From the NCBI RefSeq assembly GCF_963662255.1, contig NC_085047.1, positions 54,558,006 to 54,622,005 of the forward strand: 64,000 nt of DNA, in the 5' to 3' direction. Of the stretch, positions 50,201-59,200 are shown one piece after another. Each line of letters starts with the position of its first letter. Position 1 is the first letter of the stretch. This DNA comes from Cinclus cinclus (lineage: Eukaryota > Chordata > Aves > Passeriformes > Cinclidae). The notes under the pieces are model-generated. The model saw nothing but the letters and a program-made list of their open reading frames with translations, had not been told where the DNA came from and ran no database searches. The translations under genes and the position numbers were made by a program.

Positions 50201-50892
50201 GAATTAGTGAACAAGATGTTACTGGCCTGTAAAGATTATTTTAATTGTATCTTGAGGCAAAAACCTGGATAGTAGCCTCAGTACAAACCAACTAATACTT
50301 AGGGCAAAAAAATAAAAATCTACTAAGATGGTAGATTTGGGAAGTTGTGCTCAGCTTTTGACATCTGATGGAGTTCTAGTCCTGGTGGCTGTCCACTGTC
50401 CCTTGCAGAGGGAAGAGCCCTTCCTTGGGAACTCTTTTCAGGACGCTTTCTGGTTTAAAATATTTTGCCCAAGAAAAGATTTATATGTCTGGTTTTAAAT
50501 GAATGAGTGGGAAGGGACCTGTTTCCTTTGGCTATTGGAATGGGAAAGAGTTGAATAGGAATCCTGACTTGCTATTGCTGCCGGTTGCTGCAGAGGCAAC
50601 TTGTATGATGGTGTGCCTATGTTTAGTGTTTTTGGTTTGTTTTTTTCTTTTCCCAAGTGTCAAGACACATCCTGAGGCAAACGGCAGTGCTAAAGATCTG
50701 AACATTGTAACTCCTTTGCGATATTCTCAACGCATTCGGGAGAAGATGTGCAAGCTGCCTGATGCTGTTAAAGATCAAGATCCATGTGTCTCTTCACTTG
50801 AGCAGCTGGGAGACTTGGAATCAAAAGCTACTGTGTTTATCCACAAACAGAGCCATGCCTTCCAAGAAACAAGTGCTGAAATAGAAGAGTAA
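41211..50892 (+). CDS. CKAP2: CKAP2, cytoskeleton-associated protein 2 (complete, 9 coding exons)
   Basis: CKAP2 is a mitotic microtubule- and spindle-associated protein degraded by APC/C at mitotic exit. Nine exons total 2049 nt, 682 codons plus stop, one residue from the human length I recall, with all phases closing. The N-terminus has the family motif AFREQRRQK (codons 18-26). A KEN box (codons 78-80) in ENKEN opens exon 4, at nearly the same place as the human APC/C degron. Codons 76-338 are a basic, Ser/Lys-rich, probably disordered region with [17 protein letters not shown]. The C-terminal CKAP2 domain follows (about 335-682), with [32 protein letters not shown] and [13 protein letters not shown]. 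An acidic then strongly basic stretch lies in exon 8, and [13 protein letters not shown] near the end. It is divergent with VPS36 and followed closely by NEK3. I am sure of the identity from these blocks. Confidence 0.97.
41985..42315 (+). mobile_element. CR1 LINE 3' fragment in CKAP2 intron 1
   Basis: Reads as CR1 in sense with CKAP2: GGAGCTGGGGAAGGGTCTGG, then AACTGCCTGAAAGGAGGGTG, AGGGGAGGTTTAGG, ACATTAGGAGGAATTTTTTG and GGTGGAGTTGCCATCCCTGG. Truncated at both ends. Confidence 0.92.
42844..42931 (+). CDS. CKAP2: CKAP2 coding exon 2
   Basis: Completes Glu21, then [18 protein letters not shown] and on to codon 49 plus two bases. Acceptor CTGCTAG and donor GTAGTA. Confidence 0.95.
43717..43792 (+). 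CDS. CKAP2: CKAP2 coding exon 3
   Basis: Codons 50-75, [15 protein letters not shown] and following. Acceptor after a T-rich tract ending AAACAG, donor GTAAAT. Confidence 0.92.
44568..44583. repeat. Poly(T) run in CKAP2 intron 3
   Basis: Sixteen consecutive T bases. Simple sequence with no further context. Confidence 0.9.
45486..46276 (+). CDS. CKAP2: CKAP2 coding exon 4 (large central exon, KEN box)
   Basis: 791 nt, codons 76-338 plus two bases. It opens with ENKENADK (KEN degron at 78-80), is Lys/Ser-rich and probably disordered, and ends KESAEER. Donor AG|GTAACT. Confidence 0.96.
47262..47427 (+). CDS. CKAP2: CKAP2 coding exon 5
   Basis: Completes Arg339 and runs to 394, [18 protein letters not shown] and on to [15 protein letters not shown]. 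Start of the conserved C-terminal domain. Confidence 0.96.
47939..48106 (+). CDS. CKAP2: CKAP2 coding exon 6
   Basis: Codons 395-450, phase 0 at both ends. Contains [17 protein letters not shown] and [14 protein letters not shown], a helical repeat-like part of the CKAP2 domain. Confidence 0.97.
48659..48731 (+). CDS. CKAP2: CKAP2 coding exon 7
   Basis: Codons 451-474 plus one base, [18 protein letters not shown] and following. Acceptor TTTTTTTTCAG and donor GTAAGT. Confidence 0.96.
49436..49826 (+). CDS. CKAP2: CKAP2 coding exon 8
   Basis: Codons 475-604 plus two bases. An acidic stretch (about 500-530) is followed by a dense Lys/Arg cluster (about 545-565), then [11 protein letters not shown], with a minimal TP phosphosite. 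Confidence 0.95.
50658..50892 (+). CDS. CKAP2: CKAP2 coding exon 9 and stop
   Basis: Completes Ser605 and runs to 682, [20 protein letters not shown] and [13 protein letters not shown]. Stop TAA at 50890-50892. Acceptor TTTTCCCAAG. Confidence 0.96.
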
Positions 50893-51482
50893 ATGTGTAG
50901 TGCTACTGCTACAGGGGGTGTTAAAAGATTTTATAGCTTTTAGGGAGAGTTGAAGGGTACTTGTTTTACATAGCTTTGAGAAAGGAGCTGTCTAAAACTT
51001 TTGTGGACTGCCGGAGTCACTAAATAAGCTTTTAAGTTTCTGCCTTCTCAAAATTGTAATAAGACTGCCCTGGTTATTGACTGTGTTTCATTTAATTCTC
51101 AATTAAGGCCTAGGTATAATGCTTCATGTTAGTAGTTGATACTAGTATATTACTAATACCTACTGTTTTCTTGTTGTAATTCCTATTAATTCCTTAGAAA
51201 CATGCAATCAGTTAGTTTAAGAAAACAAAGTACTGTAGGTATTCCAGTAATGCAGCATCTACTCTGACAAGCTTTAGCTTGGAAAACTGAAGCTAGCTAA
51301 TAAGGTGTGTGCTGAATTTAAACTGTTCTATGTATTCTGGGGCTGTTTCAACAGGACAAGAGTTCAAGCTCCAGTTACTGAGATTTGCTCATTATCAAGT
51401 ACGCGTAGATGAGGTCTGATACACTACTTACTATGTGACAGTTTTAATGTCGGTTTGTATTAGCCTGTACTATGGTATACTT

Positions 51483-51488
51483 ATTAAA
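51483..51488 (+). terminator. CKAP2: Candidate CKAP2 poly(A) signal ATTAAA
   Basis: The common variant hexamer lies about 590 nt after the stop codon, followed at 51501-51516 by a GT-rich element. I saw no AATAAA between it and the stop codon. Cleavage near 51.5 kb would put the CKAP2 end about 90 bp from the NEK3 CpG island. Confidence 0.6.
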
Positions 51489-51639
51489 CTCATCAATTTA
51501 GTTGTGTTTGTTCGTTATTTCAAGGTTAAAGCTCTTTAGTCTGTTCTCGAAAGTGAGCTGACAAAGGAGAACGCTGCCATATTTCCCATGTTTCCCTTGT
51601 GTCCGTGCCCGCGTAGCGCAGCAGCAGCGCCCGCGCCTC

Positions 51640-51889
51640 CATCAGCGCCGCGCTGCTACGGCCACTCCCGACAGTGCCGCTGCCGTGCGCCGGGCGGGGC
51701 CAGCGCTCCCGCCGGCCGCCCTGGGAGCCAGCGCCGCCTCCCTGCCCGTCCTCCGCCCCAGCCAGGGCGGGCAGCCCGGAGCCAGCGCCGCCTCCCTGCC
51801 CGTCCTCCGCCCCAGCCAGGGCGGGCAGCCCGGAGCCAGTGCCCCGCTGTGCCGCGGCCTTATCGCTGCTCTCGGCCCAGCCCGCCGAG
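51640..51889 (+). other. NEK3: NEK3 non-coding exon 1 (5' limit unknown)
   Basis: It ends at donor GAG|GTGAGT (51889/51890). The start is nominal because no initiator motif is decisive. It joins the acceptor before 53036. Confidence 0.6.
51727..51834. repeat. 54-bp tandem duplication in the NEK3 CpG island
   Basis: Two essentially identical 54-bp units (51727-51780 and 51781-51834) begin GCCAGCGCCGCCTCCC and are followed by a few bases of a third copy. They are probably transcribed in the NEK3 leader, just upstream of the donor. Confidence 0.93.
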
Positions 51890-52159
51890 GTGAGTCCCCT
51901 GAGGGGAGCGGGGCGGGCTTGGGCTGCTCCTCTTCGGCGTGAAGGAGGTGGAGGAAGTAAAGAGCTCATCAGCCCCTTCGAACACTATGTTTGAACTATG
52001 GATAAAATTTTAAAAGCATCAAGGTTTTGAAAAACGGATAACGGTCCCCTGCTGCATGATGTGTTTTTAGCAGGGAAGAGTTTCAGCAGCTGTGGGAGCT
52101 CTCAGGAGGGCTGGGACCAAGCTCGGTATGGAAGGAGAGGATACAACCTCGCTTCGCCC

Positions 52160-52385
52160 TGTGCCATGGGATTTGCGGGTTGGACATTAGGAAGGCTTTG
52201 TTCACAGACGAGGTGGTTAGACATTGGCGTGGGCTGCTCAGGGAGCTGGTCAGAGTCACCATCCCTGGAGGTGTTCGACTGGATGTGGCACTCAGTGCCC
52301 TGGTCTGGTTGACATGGTGTTGGGTCAGGGGCTGGATTTAACAATCTCGGAGGTCTTTTCCGACCTCATGGATTCTGTGAGCCTG
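52160..52385 (+). mobile_element. CR1 LINE 3' end in NEK3 intron 1
   Basis: GGACATTAGGAAGGCTTTGT, then GGGCTGCTCAGGGAG, TGGCACTCAGTGCCCTGGTC and a tail ending GGATTCTGTGA, in sense with NEK3. Its 5' limit is uncertain, and related sequence may start near 52080. Confidence 0.88.
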
Positions 52386-52399
52386 TGATGGAGTCTAAA

Positions 52400-52640
52400 T
52401 GCAGTGGTAGGACAACTGGGAACATTTCAAAAAGTACATGAGGGAAAGCTTACACTAAATATTACTGAGAGGGTTGAACATTGGAACAGAGTTCTTAGAG
52501 AGGTGCTCAATGCCCTAAACCTGTTACTGTTCAAGAAACAGTCATGCTAATTTAGCTTTTGGTCATCCCTGGAGTGGTCAGGCAGTTGCTCCAGATGACC
52601 ATTGTAGGTTCCTTGCAACTAAAATATTCCATATCTTCTA
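52400..52640 (+). mobile_element. Second, older CR1-like 3' end in NEK3 intron 1
   Basis: GTCATCCCTGGAGTGGTCAG, then CCAGATGACCATTGTAGGTT and CCTTGCAACTAAAATATTCC match the CR1 tail layout with more decay than the adjacent copy. Head-to-tail with it. Confidence 0.65.
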
Positions 52641-53035
52641 GTTCTTGAAGTCTTTGCAGAGTAACTTTTACCAGTTTGATCCTGCTTATGATGTTTTAGA
52701 TGAGAAATGTCACAGAAAGCTTTGATCTTGTTGTTTCCATTATTATGCCTGTGAGTTGTCCTTAGTGTTATGAAACCACCTGTAGGAGTGCAGGTAACAA
52801 AGATAAGATGTGAAGTTGTAAGCCTGTAACTGACATTTTGTAAGATCTTTAGCATTTTAAATTAAAAATGTAGAACTAGCACTATAATGTTTCAAGTTGT
52901 ACTTTCTGGAGGTCTCATCTTCAGTAAAATCAAGGTAACAGTGCAGGGAGATGTGTCATGGTAATGCTGGATAATTAGGTACCCACATTTATCACCCCTT
53001 CTTGTTATTTTGTTTTTGGGTCTTTTCTCATGCAG

Positions 53036-53135
53036 ATTATATTAAGATAAAAAATTTTAAAGTGTTAAGGTCATGATAAAGTTTAGAAGATAATCCTGTG
53101 AATGAAGAAAAGTGTTGGAACTGAATTTATAAAGA
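53036..53135 (+). other. NEK3: NEK3 5' UTR part of the start-codon exon, with two upstream ORFs
   Basis: Acceptor TTTTCTCATGCAG ends at 53035. The 100-nt AT-rich leader has ATG at 53073 (six codons, stop 53091-53093) and ATG at 53102, whose 37-codon frame overlaps the NEK3 start and stops at 53213-53215. Confidence 0.7.
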
Positions 53136-53252
53136 ATGGAAGGATACAATGTGTTGAAAGTACTGGGAGAGGGATCCTTTGGCAGAGCTCTCCTAGTTCA
53201 TCACAGATTCAGTGACCAGAAGTATGTAATGAAGGAAATAAGGCTTCCCATG
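53136..53252 (+). CDS. NEK3: NEK3 coding exon 1
   Basis: Codons 1-39, [20 protein letters not shown] and on to KEIRLPM. Holds the Gly-rich loop and catalytic Lys33. Donor GTAAGT. Confidence 0.96.
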
Positions 53253-56200
53253 GTAAGTGTGACAGAAACATCACCTCACCCATCACTTAAAAAAAAAAAA
53301 ATTAAAAAATCCTGAGTGTATTTTTGAAACAAAATTTATCTTCAGTGTCTAATGAGGAAATTAATGTCTTATTACTGCTAGTAATCAGGTATTTGGGTTA
53401 CATTCTCTGCACTCAGCTAAGCTAAAAGTCATAAAATGGGAGGCACTGGCTTTCTGACACCAAAGCTCAGCTAAGACCTGGACTTTATATTGAGTTTATG
53501 CAGACTATCAGCTGTTTCAAATTTAGTGAGTGTTGTTTTGTTATACAGTTCTGCACTTTTAAAATAGAAAAAGTCATTAATTGAAATAGGAAAAGATTCA
53601 AATTTAACAAAACAAAACCAACAAAATACCAAATGTCCAAAAAACCCAAAGAAGTCTTCAGCTAGTAATAAACCATAGATATGGGGCTTTCAGAGTTTCT
53701 AAATTGCTTATAATAACTGAAGGACAATTCTTAAAAATATTCATGTGTATGCATGAAAATAGTGTGAAGTCAGTCATAAGGGTATTTATATTTTCAGTCT
53801 TCCTCTGGTGTAGAGAATTCTAGGAAGGAAGCTGTTCTTTTGGCTAAAATGAAACATCCAAATATCGTTGCCTTTAAAGAATCATTTGAAGGTAAGTATA
53901 AAAATTTTAATTCCTTCATTTGTTTTTAAGTTGCATATTCCTCAAGAATTAAGATTACTTTTTTTGTTTATAGTATATGTTATAAACAAAACACGTTTTA
54001 TTGTAGCATAATACATACCATGTAGTTGGTGCTTTGTAGTAAAAAAGTATTACATATAATAAAAAATCAATACATATCTTGCTAATGAAAATACTAATTA
54101 TTCTTAAATTACCAAAACTTTAGCTGATGGACATCTGTATATAGTGATGGAATATTGTGATGCTGGAGATCTAATGCAAAAGATTAAACACCAAGGAGGA
54201 AATTTGTTCCCTGAAGATATGGTAAGAAAAGACATTGTTTTGAACCAAGGGGGTTGGGAATCCTTTTCCATGTAAACTGAAGCATGCTACATAAACCAAA
54301 TTAGAGATATGCAGACATCTTGATGAAACAAAGTAACTTACAGATAGAATTGGAGCTTTACTTCTTTTATAGTTTCCAGCAGATCAAGATAAGAATTGGA
54401 CTGAAAGGAATAAAAAAAGAAATTGGTGCTTGTATCTGAAAATTGTTCAGGTAGTGTGAAAATCAGTCAGGTTTGTATGCAGTTAGGTAGGAATTTTACA
54501 CAACCTTCAGGCAGAATTTAAAACATAGTAAGAGTACTACAAATGAAAAGTGAACAAACCACTCTGGTAAGATAAGTTAAGCTAACCAAGAGAATAAATG
54601 ACTGCTTTTTATGTAGCAATTAAATGTTTAAACCATTCAGTATGAGCTAACTCCTTTTACCAGAGAAAGCAGAGAAGGTATAAAATTACTTAGAAGGTTC
54701 AAAGGGACCTTGTAGTGATAAGAAGCTATTTCCTGCTACAGTTAGGAGCATCACCTTCATTAAAATGAAAGGACCAGAAACCTCAACTAATTGAATATTT
54801 AGATTTTTTATGCACCTTTAAGAGTTTTCTTTTGTGGATAGGAAGGGACACATGTGCTTTTAGAAATAGTATGTTACTTCCATGTGAATTTTGTTTTTGT
54901 TTATTACTCGGTGGTTTGAGGTTTTTTTTCTATTTGCTAATTTACTGTGTAACTTTAGTTAACTTGTTTATAAAGTGGCCATCAGCTAAAGCACCAGGTA
55001 GTGATTCCCCAACTTCATTATTGCTATGTATTATTAGAACTTCTGGGATACAGCAATAAACATTCCTTATGCCATGTTAAAATATAATCTGTGTTGAAGA
55101 ACTCAGTTATGCTGGTTAGAGGCTGTTATGCTGGAGTTACTTTTAAGTCTCAAATGTTCTGAATGCTTTTGTTATCCTATTTTATTTATTTATTTATTTA
55201 ATCTGTCGGTAAAGTATTCATTATATTGAGCATTGAGCATAACTCTTGGCTGCTCTTTTTCAGATCCTTGACTGGTTTGTGCAGATGTGCCTTGCCGTGA
55301 AGCACATCCATGATAAACGTGTGCTGCACAGGGATATAAAATCCAAGGTGAATAGGGCAAGTTTTGTTGCCATTAAAGAAACTCTCCTGTATGCAAAAGC
55401 TAAACCCCCTCTTTCACAATTTCCCATGACTCCTAAGTTCTGTGTTTTTTATTTAGGGCTAAGTATATTATGTAAATGAAATAGTTGAGTGCATGGAATG
55501 ATGTAATACTGTGGGTGTAAACATCATCTAAGTATAGCTATATCCTTCATATTCACACTGCTGATAGCACCAATTGCTTGTGATACTGGATATAACTTAA
55601 AAGAATTACAGAACTATTAAAAAGTGTATGGATTATGCAGTTTGCAAATATCTTGCCTCACAATTTTTTTTTAACTCTACCCTGTCAGAAAGAGGGAAAT
55701 TCAGAAGAAAGTTGCCCCTTGCTTTGAGTATAGCGTAGAGATTAAGGCAATTCTAAGTCTTGATTCTTCCCCTGCTACTGATGCTGGGGCCTTAGGCCCA
55801 TAGAGCCTTTCTGTTTTGGTAGAAGTATTAGGAGAAGCAAGTAAAAAGAAATACAAAGACAAAATATCAGAAGTGGTTATTGCTGTGTTTTCTTTATATC
55901 CAAACTGCAGAAATTATTAGTAGAAGAAAAATAAGTATATTTAATATTTAGTAATATTTAATCTTTGCTCTTGAAATGCAGAATGTCTTCCTCACTCAAA
56001 GTGGAAAAGTCAAATTGGGAGATTTTGGATCTGCACGCCTTCTTGCACAGTATGTGGACATCCCAACTGATCTCAGTGCTGTCAGGTTTTATTTTACCAT
56101 TGACAAACAGTACAGAGTTCATAAATCATTAGTTTTCACCTGGCATTTCTTCTCTGTCGTTTCATTAGTCCAGTGTCCTATGCTTGCACCTATGTGGGAA

Positions 56201-59200
56201 CTCCTTATTATGTACCTCCAGAAATATGGGAAAGCCTGCCATACAACAACAAAAGGTACTTGTGTTTTCAGTGGTCACAAATAATGCCGGGCCGATGGAT
56301 GGTTTTTTTTATTGCTTTCTCAATCTGGCATTTTTTATTAATCTTAAAAATAAGCACAAATTCCTCTTTACTTAGGTAGCTGAGAGCACAGTATCTTTAG
56401 TCCTTGAAGTCTGAAAAAGAGTGTGCAGCCCTCTGTCTGGGAGAGTAAATACATACATATTTGTGTGTTATGTTTGTAAGTGTGTATATTTGCACAAACA
56501 TAGGTATGTGTTTGCAGCTTTTGCTGGTCTTATTTTTTGGGGGATTGCTATTTGGATGATGGTTGATGGATGATTTTTTAACCTCTTCATACCAGTCTTG
56601 ATAATGTAAGAATAATGGCACAGAATGGATTACTCAGACTTACAGAGCCCAGTTATTGTGGTCCTTATGCAAGAGCTGTGATTGATTTTTCAGGGGAGGT
56701 GAGAAACCTTCTACAGTTCAAATTGTTTCCTGCTCTTCTTGCAAGAAAGGCTTCAGTTGCTTCTTGTGCAAATGTCAGTACTCACTTTTGGTGGAAAATG
56801 ATGGGGGTGTTTTTCTCAGTAGGAGAATTCTTTTTGTCGGGGCCAGAATTCCAGCTCTCAATTAGAATTGTGTGGTTGCCATTTGATGTTAAGGGCCACA
56901 GAATGCAAAGGCTTTCAAGTGCAAGAGGATAAATGTTGTTGGAGCAAATTACTTAAGAGGCATCCTAGGAATAAAAAGCCAACTACAACTGTATGACAGT
57001 CATATTTTCTTTACATCAGGGTAGGATAAAATAAGCAAGAACATTTCGACAGGAGAGGTTAAATACGTAATTGCATTGTCTTTTTTGGTTACTCATGTTT
57101 AGCTTATTCAGCTCAGTTACTTACACAGATTAAATCTCATGCTTTTAAGCAAGATATTAAATTGTAATTTCTGGCTCAACATTTTTCATCTTTCTCTATG
57201 TCTACAGTGATATATGGTCTCTTGGGTGCATTCTGTATGAGCTGTGCACTCTCAAACACCCGGTAAGTACAGCTTTACTGCTATTAGAAAAGATTTGGAA
57301 TTCCTTGAAACTTAATTAGCAATTAGCTGTACAGTAGAGTTGTCTGAAGGGCTTGCTGCTGCTTCCAAAAGAGGGAAGTATTGCTTCACCCTTCCTATGC
57401 CTCCTCCACTGTATGCTTCTGTTTCAGCAGTTCTTGGGACCTTCTGTAGAATTTTCAAATTTGTTAGGAAACAACTGGGTTTTTTTGATTGGTTAATTTT
57501 CCTTGATATCAGTGAGGTGGTCTGGGTGTATTGAGTCCAGCAGCTGCCAGGCTGGTTCCAGATACCTGCAGTTGCAAGAGCATTGCATTTTACAGGATCA
57601 AGATAATCCCAGGACATAGTGACAGACACTCAATATCTTTGCTTATGAAAATATACTGTGTGCGAGTACAGCAAAATGTAGTAAGGAATAAGCATTTTTG
57701 TAGTTTATATCTGTGATACACATTTGCTTATTCTTCAAATCAAACAAGTCACTGTCCAAGCACCACTGTTGGAGCAGTAGGGACCTTGATGAATGATTCT
57801 GTCTTTCTGTCATTTCTGGGACACTGTCTTGTACAGTGTTGTTGCTATGTTTCTTATGTATTAAACTTCCTCTGGCTTTTAAATACAGATACATAGGTAA
57901 GATGAGAGCCCTTATCAGGATATGTTTGTTTTGCAGGAAAATGAGATCCTAACTGAGGGTCTTTTTATCTCAGGTTTTTTATAGGCAGCAGTTTCCTTTC
58001 AGTGAGTTAATCTTGAATCACAGAACCACAGAATATTCTGAGTTGGAAAGGACACACAAGGATCATCAAAGTACCAGCTGCTGACCCTGCAAAGCACAGC
58101 CCAAGAATCACACATATACCTGAGAGTAGTATTCAAATCCTGTGTATCAGCAAAAGATCCTCCACAGCTGCAAGCTGTGCAAAAATGTGGGAGTTCATAC
58201 TGATGTGACTGAGTGATAAGAGAGCTTGTGCATAGATGTGTGTTAGCCTAAGTAGGTCATTGGCAAGTCTTTGGCAGTGTCATGGAATTGAGGCAGAGCT
58301 CCGAGCTGGAATTCCAAGGAGGGGAGTATTCTTCCCTTATTAGCAGTATTGAAAAATGTGTCTGGTTTGATGTGATGGTCACATATGTTCTTGCATAATC
58401 TATCAGAGGTGATACAAAAAGATGAAGCTGCTTGAGTGCTTGGTACCCTGCAGCCAAGCCAGTGGGGTGTAATCCAAGGAAACTTCCTGCATGGGACATA
58501 GAACTTCTCAGATATTAGATTTGCAAGAGGATGTTTGTGCTTTGACAGGCTATTTTTGATGATTTTTTTTTTAAATCAAAATCTCTATATTTCCAAGCTT
58601 ACTGTTTCATTCTGGCAGTTTGAGTCTGATCTCAAATATATTAATTGATGAATTTGATGTCTATAAAAATAAAATTTGAACAATCATAAATTTACAAGAG
58701 TAATTCCTATCTGCTTTTCACTTGTAGAAGTTATCTTAAATTATATCAGCTAATTTTTACCTTTTGCTTATACTCTGTGCTCTAATATCAGTTTATTTTT
58801 AATGCAGTTTCAAGCCAAGAGCTGGAAACATCTCATCCTTAAGATTTGCAAAGGGTCCTATGATCCACTTCCATCTCACTATTCCTACGAACTTCATTAC
58901 TTAATAAAACAGATGTTTAAGAGAAATCCACAGAATCGTCCATCAGCCAGTACTATTCTTGCAAGAGGTTGCCTAACCAAACTTGTAAAAAATTGTTTGC
59001 CTTCTGAGGTATGGTATACTCTTTGTCTCTAGATTTAAGCAATACCATCTACATTTTTTAGATACTAAATCCTTTTCATTTGCAGTTTGTTAGTGTGTAG
59101 TTAACTATAAAATGTAGTGTTGTGTAGGTCCTACTCTAAAATCCATACAGTTGTAGACTTATCAGAAAACTTGAGTTTTTAAAAGTGTCTCTTCTGAAAC

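Larger units (their letters stand above)
51590..51960 (+). promoter_or_regulatory. NEK3: CpG island, NEK3 promoter and leader
   Basis: GC-rich, CpG-dense block between AT-rich flanks, immediately after CKAP2. It contains a perfect consensus donor GAG|GTGAGT at 51889/51890 on the plus strand, which marks the end of a non-coding first exon of NEK3. Confidence 0.85.

Noticed and set aside
50503..50657. In-frame upstream extension of CKAP2 exon 9 with a CTGCAG acceptor at 50593
   Set aside because: Using that acceptor shifts the reading frame (64 extra nt). The downstream TTTTCCCAAG acceptor gives the conserved frame.
51526..51969. 147-codon minus-strand ORF with internal repeat
   Set aside because: The repeat is the 54-bp DNA duplication, the composition is CpG-island driven, and it is antisense to the NEK3 leader.
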